The notes under the pieces are model-generated. The model saw only the letters and a list, made by a program, of their open reading frames with translations. It ran no database searches and was not told the origin of the DNA. A stretch of DNA of 64,000 nt from Meconema thalassinum (lineage: Eukaryota; Arthropoda; Insecta; Orthoptera; Tettigoniidae): contig OX336395.1 of assembly GCA_946902985.2 (NCBI GenBank), forward strand, positions 285,071,065 to 285,135,064, in the 5' to 3' direction. Below are positions 59,170 through 64,000 of the stretch, piece after piece (the first letter of the stretch is position 1; every line of letters begins with the position of its first letter). Position numbers and translations under genes: made by a program.

Positions 59170-60900
59170 TGCTATAACCTATACATATACTGTATAATTA
59201 TGTATTCTTGCCAATATGGATTACCATCATCGTTAACATCTCAACTACAAATATATGAAGCTTTGCATATGTGTAGGCGTGAGTGCCTTCGAAATGTGTT
59301 GAAAAGTATTTGTCCTCCGAGTTACCAATCAAATATTGCTGTTGATATTATGGAATAACATTAAGATGCCGCTCTTCAAATATTCTTCAGAAGAAAGTTG
59401 GTTTATCATAGGCATCTTGAACATGGATACTCCCTGCTATGAATTAAGATGTGCACCTCCATTGTCTACTCTCAGCAAATTTTGCATCTAACTGCTATCG
59501 AACATGTATCTCTTCATATATACTCTTGAAGCAAACTTGTATTCTCATAAAGCACATGAGGATGCCACTCCCAGGCATGGATTATCATACTTATGCATTA
59601 ACCTATGTCTTTTCGAACTCATTTTTAACGAAAACTTTGCTTGGCATTTGCAACATGAATTAAGGATTATTCTCCTATGGCAATACGTATGTGCCTTCAA
59701 AGCTCGTTGGAAGCAAATTTTGATGTGCTTCAAGAGAAAGGTTTCTAGCTGGTCATGTGTGTCTTCAAGTTTCCTCTCCGAATAACCTTAGCATCGCATG
59801 TGCTACATGAGAAAGGCTTTTCGCCTCTAAGGATAAAGATGTGTCGTTTCAAGTCTGTTTATTGGAAAATTTCGATTCGCATGTGCAACATGAGAATGGC
59901 TTCAAGCCGGTATGAATTATCATGTGTCCCTTCAACTGTGTTCTCCGCGTAAACATAGCTTCGCAAGTGCTACATGAGTAAGGTCTTTTGCCGCTATGGA
60001 TAAACATGTTGCTTTATAGGCAAATTTCGATTCACATGTGCAACATGAGGAAGGCCTCACGCCTGTATGCGCCAACATATGTATCTTTAAATATCCTCTT
60101 CTAACAAATTTGGCATCGCATGTGCTACATGAGTAAAGCCTCTCGCCGCTATAAATTAAGCTGTGTGTTTTCAATTGACCTCTTAGGGCAAATTTCGCAT
60201 CACATGTGAAACATGAGAAACGTGTAACGCCAGTATGCACTAGCATGTGTTCCTTCAAATTCCCTCTACGTCCAAACTTAGCTTTGCATGTACTACATGA
60301 GTAAGGCTTTTCACCGCTATGGATTACCATGTGGTTTTTCAACCCCCTTTACTTATGGCAAATTTCGCTTTGTACGTGCAACATAAGAGAGGCTTTACGC
60401 CAGTATGCCTTAACATGTGAGTCTTTAAAGATGCTCTTGTACCAAATCTGTCTCCGCATATGCTACATAAGTAAGGCTTTTCGCCAGAATGTATCACCGA
60501 GTGTCCTTTCAAACTTCCTCTCCGTCTAAACTTAGCATCGCATGTGCTACATGAGTAAAGTTCTCGTCGTTATGGACTATAGTGTGTCTTTTCAAATCTT
60601 CCTTTAGGGCAAATTTCGCATCGCATGTGCAACATGAGAGAGACTTTAAGCCTGTATGCATTAAAATGTCTCTCTCTTCAAATACCTATCTTGCAAATTT
60701 AGCTTCGCATGTGCTACATGAGTGAAGCTTTTGACCGCCATGTATTACCACGTGCCACTAAACTTTGTGCTCTGGCAAATTGCGCTTTGCATGTTCACCA
60801 TGGGTAAGGTTTGTTACCATTATGGATTAGCACGTCAGTCTTCAAGTTTTGTTTGATTGTAAATTTTCTTTCGGATACAGAGGAAGTAGAATGTCCTCCG
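59170..60900 (-). pseudogene. C2H2 zinc-finger array, decayed
   Basis: Minus-strand translation shows a ladder of 28-residue (84-bp) C2H2 units. The best-kept part (60342-59932) has 'PYSCSTCKAKFGRRGNLKEH', 'LKIHMLAHTGV' and linkers such as 'HSGEKPYS'. Finger 2 of this part has lost its last His (HSLIYSG), and the frame then ends. Upstream (to about 60900) and downstream (to about 59170) further units are readable as 'CSTCDAKF...LK.H...H.G' but are cut by stops and frame shifts; about 18 units can be suspected. Such arrays bind DNA. No start codon with an N-terminal domain is seen. It is probably a dead duplicate of a multi-finger gene. It lies upstream, in minus-strand order, of the 38923 exon and is not part of that gene. 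Confidence 0.8.
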
Positions 60901-61734
60901 GTAGTATTTCTTACAACAGCGTCAGGACATATTTCCCTGAAATCATTGGTATAAATAGACTGCAGCGCACTCGTAATTCTATTTAATTATCTAAGAAAGA
61001 TGGATAAAACATTCCAGATTCAGAGACATAACTAATGAGATGATAATTGGAGCAACTTTTATTAATTTCACAACAAGCAAAATTGTTCTAATGAAGTACC
61101 TGGAACTGATCTCGTTCCTAATATTTAATATTATTTTTTACTGAATGAAAATTTTTAAATTACTCATATATTATATATTTCCTCCGAGAGATGACAGAAT
61201 AATCCATAATATATTCCTTACTTAATAAGTTTGCTAGTTTAATGGATTATAGTGGGTATCTGTTACATAGAAGAAAGTGTCCTGACTGACAGAGTCACTC
61301 ATCAACGCACAACAAAAACTATTGAAGTTAGAATCATGAAATTTTGGGGGAAAGTAGCATGTCAAAAAGCGTCCACTAATGAAGGATTTTTGGATATTCC
61401 GGTTCTAAAAGTGAGTTGAGGGGGTTAAACCTGCCCAAAGCTATATAATAATAACATTAAAAAGGTGGTTTTGGGGTCATAAACGTGTTTTACGGGCCCA
61501 GTTGTCTGTCTGTTGTTTATACAAATCGACCCCTTTTCAGCAAACTGGCCAAATTATTGATCAGTATTTTGTTTCTTGAGTTGCGAGGCTTAATTTGAGC
61601 CTAATTTACACAATGTTTCACCATTTCACAGAAATGAGCCAAATATTAAGTCAAGAGTTTTGTTTCATGCATTGCAAGGCTTAACATGTGCCCAGATCGG
61701 CCCTTCCAAAAATTCGATATTTCGTCCAAACAGC
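60901..61734. other. unassigned AT-rich DNA
   Basis: No gene recognised. Short 'caaactggccaaattattga'-like stretches near 61540-61660 may be decayed edge sequence of the 128-bp repeat element that follows. Confidence 0.3.
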
Positions 61735-62222
61735 CCAAATGCAAGGAATGAAGACTTCTGTCTGAAATTTCAAGTAGACAGTGCTACCCGTACCGTTCCA
61801 AAGAGTAAGTAGGTGAAATTTTGTTCAGATCGGTAACATGGTGTAGATTTGTGGTAAAGGGTTATGCGAAATTTCAAGTAGACAGTGCTACTCACAGGAT
61901 GTCGAAGGATAAGTACGTACAGTTTGGTTCAGATCGGTGAAACGGTGAATCTTTGTGCTAAAGGGCCTAAATGAAAAGAATTGAGAAGGCTGTCAGAAAT
62001 TGCATGTAGACAGTGTTACTTATCGAGTTTCGAAGGGTATATAAGTAAAATTTGGAATAGATCGGTGGAATGGTGTAGATTTGTGTCTAAGAGCCTAACT
62101 GCAGGGAACAGAGAAGCCTGGCGGTAATTTCAAGTGGACAGTGTTACCCGCAGGGTTCCAAAGGTAAGTATATAAAATTTGGTTCTGATCGGTGATACAG
62201 TGTAGATTTGTATAAAGAGACA
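61735..62222 (-). repeat. 128-bp repeat family, inverted cluster of about four units
   Basis: Inverted relative to 7930-8380: 'gaaatttcaagtagacagtg', 'ttcagatcggtgaaacggtg' and 'gatttgtg' repeat at about 125-bp spacing. 'gagctttatag' at 62229-62239 corresponds to the 5' core of the Helitron at 7898. The 3' end was not located. Confidence 0.8.
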
Positions 62223-62235
62223 AACCTTGAGCTTT

Positions 62236-64000
62236 ATAGTTAAGTACACGTTTTTCGGGCTTGTAGACCGTGTTCCAGACAGGATATCTCCCGACGTTTC
62301 ACCGGAAACTGCGTCCACCCTATTCAAGGGTTCCGCTCCTATCCTTGGTCAGCAGTGGAATGAGGAAGAGGCTTGAAATAATGGGTAACGGTCTGTAGTG
62401 GGCAATTGTTGCTTGAATATGACTGTTGGTTGGGTGGATCTTGGCGATAAATTAACGGCTGAAAGGCAGTTGGATCATCAATTTAGCATGGTGAGCCGAG
62501 CGTTCTCTGCGCAGTGCGGCTAGATCATCTGGTCTCGCGTACATGTTGCGGGGTGGGGTGCGTGCTCCGGCTTCGGCGATCGAACTTGTGAGGATCAGGT
62601 GATCGCTGGGCGACTGTTGGGCTGTAGTGGGAAGGTTCTTCAGGTTGACGTGTGCGTGATATCTTGTCCTTGGTGTTCCTAAGGGCCAGGATCCATGTAT
62701 TACGCACACGTTCAATTTCTTTCTTCGATTGAAGTAGTCGGAGTGTTTGAATATTTCTATGGCTTCCCGTTGTGGCCTGGCGTGGTAGTGTGTGGTCATG
62801 AAGAGTACCTCCGTGTCCCCGTACTGTGCATCGTGACCGGGCAAGAGAGAATGCTCGGCGACTGACGGTTTCTCAGTTTGACCCTGGCGGCTGTGTCTGT
62901 TATGTTCATTGAGCCTGGTGGTCACGCTCCTCTTCGTCGTAAGTACACCTGCCCACAGGAACACGGGATTCTGTAGACACCTGCAGTGGAGTGTGGGTGG
63001 CGCTTGCCTTGAGCGGATCGCTGCAAGTCCCGGAGTTTGGCGGTGGTTTTATAAACCGTCTTCACCCCATAGGTCTTGAGTAATTTGCCTATCCTGTCCG
63101 TCACCTTCTTCACGTACGGCAGGAATTCGGTGGCCATCGGAGTGTCCTCAGATTCATTCCTCGTGCTCCGGCGCCTGGGATGAGACGCTCGCTCAATCTC
63201 CTCATTACTGTATCCGTTGGCGCATAGGGCCCTTTTTATGTGTAGCAGCTCTTGGTTGAGGTTGGCTCACAGATTCTCCTAGCACGGTCTACAATTGTTT
63301 TAATAACTTCGTGTTTCTGTCGGGGGTGGTGATTAGATATCTTGTGTAGATACCGGTCGGTGTGAGTGGGTTTCCGGTATACGGTGTGTCCCAAGCACAG
63401 GTCATTAGTTCTGGTGATTAGCACGTCAAGAAAGGCTAGGCAGTTGTCTTTCTCCTTCTCCATTGTAAATCTTATGCTGGTGTTGAGGTCCAGGAAACGT
63501 TCCAGCTCTTCCTCTCCGTAGCTCCAGACTACGAAGGTATCGTCAACATAACGTAGCCATACTTTCGGTTTGAGGGGTGCAGTCTCGATCGCCAACTGCT
63601 CGAACTTTTCAATGTAGAAGTTCGCAATCACAGGTCTTAGTGGGCTACCCATAGCAACCCCCTCTATTTTCTCGTTGAAATTCTTGCTCCATAGGAAGTA
63701 GCTCGCGTTGAGGCAGTGGCAAAATAAGTCAGTGATATCCTTCGTGAAGAGCTCAGCAATCTGGTTTATGGATTATTTGATAGGCATCTTCGTGAAGAGG
63801 GATACTACGTCAAAGCTGACGAGGCGGTCTTCCTGTTCCAGACGTATGATCTGTAATTTCTCAATAAAATGGCCTGAATCCCTGACGTAAGTCTCAATGT
63901 TACCTATGTGCGGTTGTAGAATGATGGAGAGATGCTTGGTGATGCTGTAGTTTGTAGATCCGATAGCACTCACGATAGATCTCAGTGGTATATCAATTTT
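62236..64000 (-). pseudogene. Penelope-like element (RT + GIY-YIG), cut by window edge
   Basis: On the minus strand from the right edge: 'RLVSFDVVSLFTKMP' (RT motif A, about 63790) with a stop just after; 'MGSPLRPVIANFYIEKFEQL' (63652); 'VWLRYVDDTFVVW' with the catalytic YVDD; 'AFLDVLITR'; 'YRKPTHTDRYLH'. A frame break near 63265 and another near 62935 separate a linker and the GIY-YIG endonuclease ('AGVYRIPCSCGQVYL', then 'RSVTTRLNEHNR', 'VAEHSLLPGHDAQYGD'). A C-terminal tail ends at 62452, and 62260-62350 has the 'cccgacgtttcaccggaaac' type of 3' sequence I associate with this class. Penelope elements copy RNA using their own RT and endonuclease. One stop and two frame breaks make this copy inactive; its N-terminus lies beyond 64000. 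Confidence 0.9.

Overview
The window looks like repeat-rich DNA from a large insect genome, probably from an orthopteroid (polyneopteran) lineage. It is AT-rich and has no long host open reading frames. Where exons can be seen, they are short and bounded by GT/AG splice signals. Most of the recognisable sequence consists of transposable-element families common in large insect genomes: Tc1/mariner, Helitron, several LINE clades, a Penelope-like element, hAT relics, tRNA-derived SINEs, foldback elements and satellites. The species-level guess is inference only; no host gene here fixes the taxon.

Layout. 1-9 kb: a LINE tail with a (CAA)n tract, a dead Tc1 element (2600-4070), a LINE RT relic, a ~162-bp tandem repeat interrupted by a truncated SINE, a broken Helitron Rep/helicase gene (6433-7560) and a short non-autonomous Helitron (7898-8924). 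9-20 kb: a non-autonomous DNA element with subterminal repeats, a degraded LINE, a 373-bp foldback element, a hAT/CGGBP1-like relic and a LINE tail. 20.45-24.04 kb: a 94-bp satellite of about 38 monomers with 12-monomer higher-order periodicity. 26-37.8 kb: a head-to-tail segmental duplication (block A 25948-33300, block B 33302-37781). Each block carries one copy of a 129-bp coding exon, and block A alone carries a younger LINE insertion and an expanded 74-bp array. 42.35-52.32 kb: remains of a ~10-kb composite mobile element. 52.3-64 kb: unassigned DNA, a decayed C2H2 zinc-finger array, a 128-bp repeat family and a Penelope-like element running off the right edge.

Host gene. Small exons on the minus strand (38923-38973, 36470-36598, 30770-30898 and possibly 8956-9014) have matching phases and consensus splice sites. 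They encode an acidic N-terminus with repeated psi-K-x-E (SUMO-acceptor-like) motifs, as in N-termini of insect zinc-finger regulators. The segmental duplication has duplicated one in-frame exon of this gene.

Most unusual region. Between a pair of imperfect inverted repeats (42352-42374 and 52303-52324) lie four decayed genes: a plus-strand THAP + FLYWCH zinc-finger gene, and on the minus strand an uncharacterised multi-exon gene, an intronless two-BIR + RING inhibitor-of-apoptosis (IAP) gene nested in its last intron, and a SWIM zinc finger + YqaJ-type nuclease gene. An intact Tc1 element and a SINE have since inserted into it. No known transposase is visible. This set of genes between inverted repeats is the best candidate for an undescribed system.
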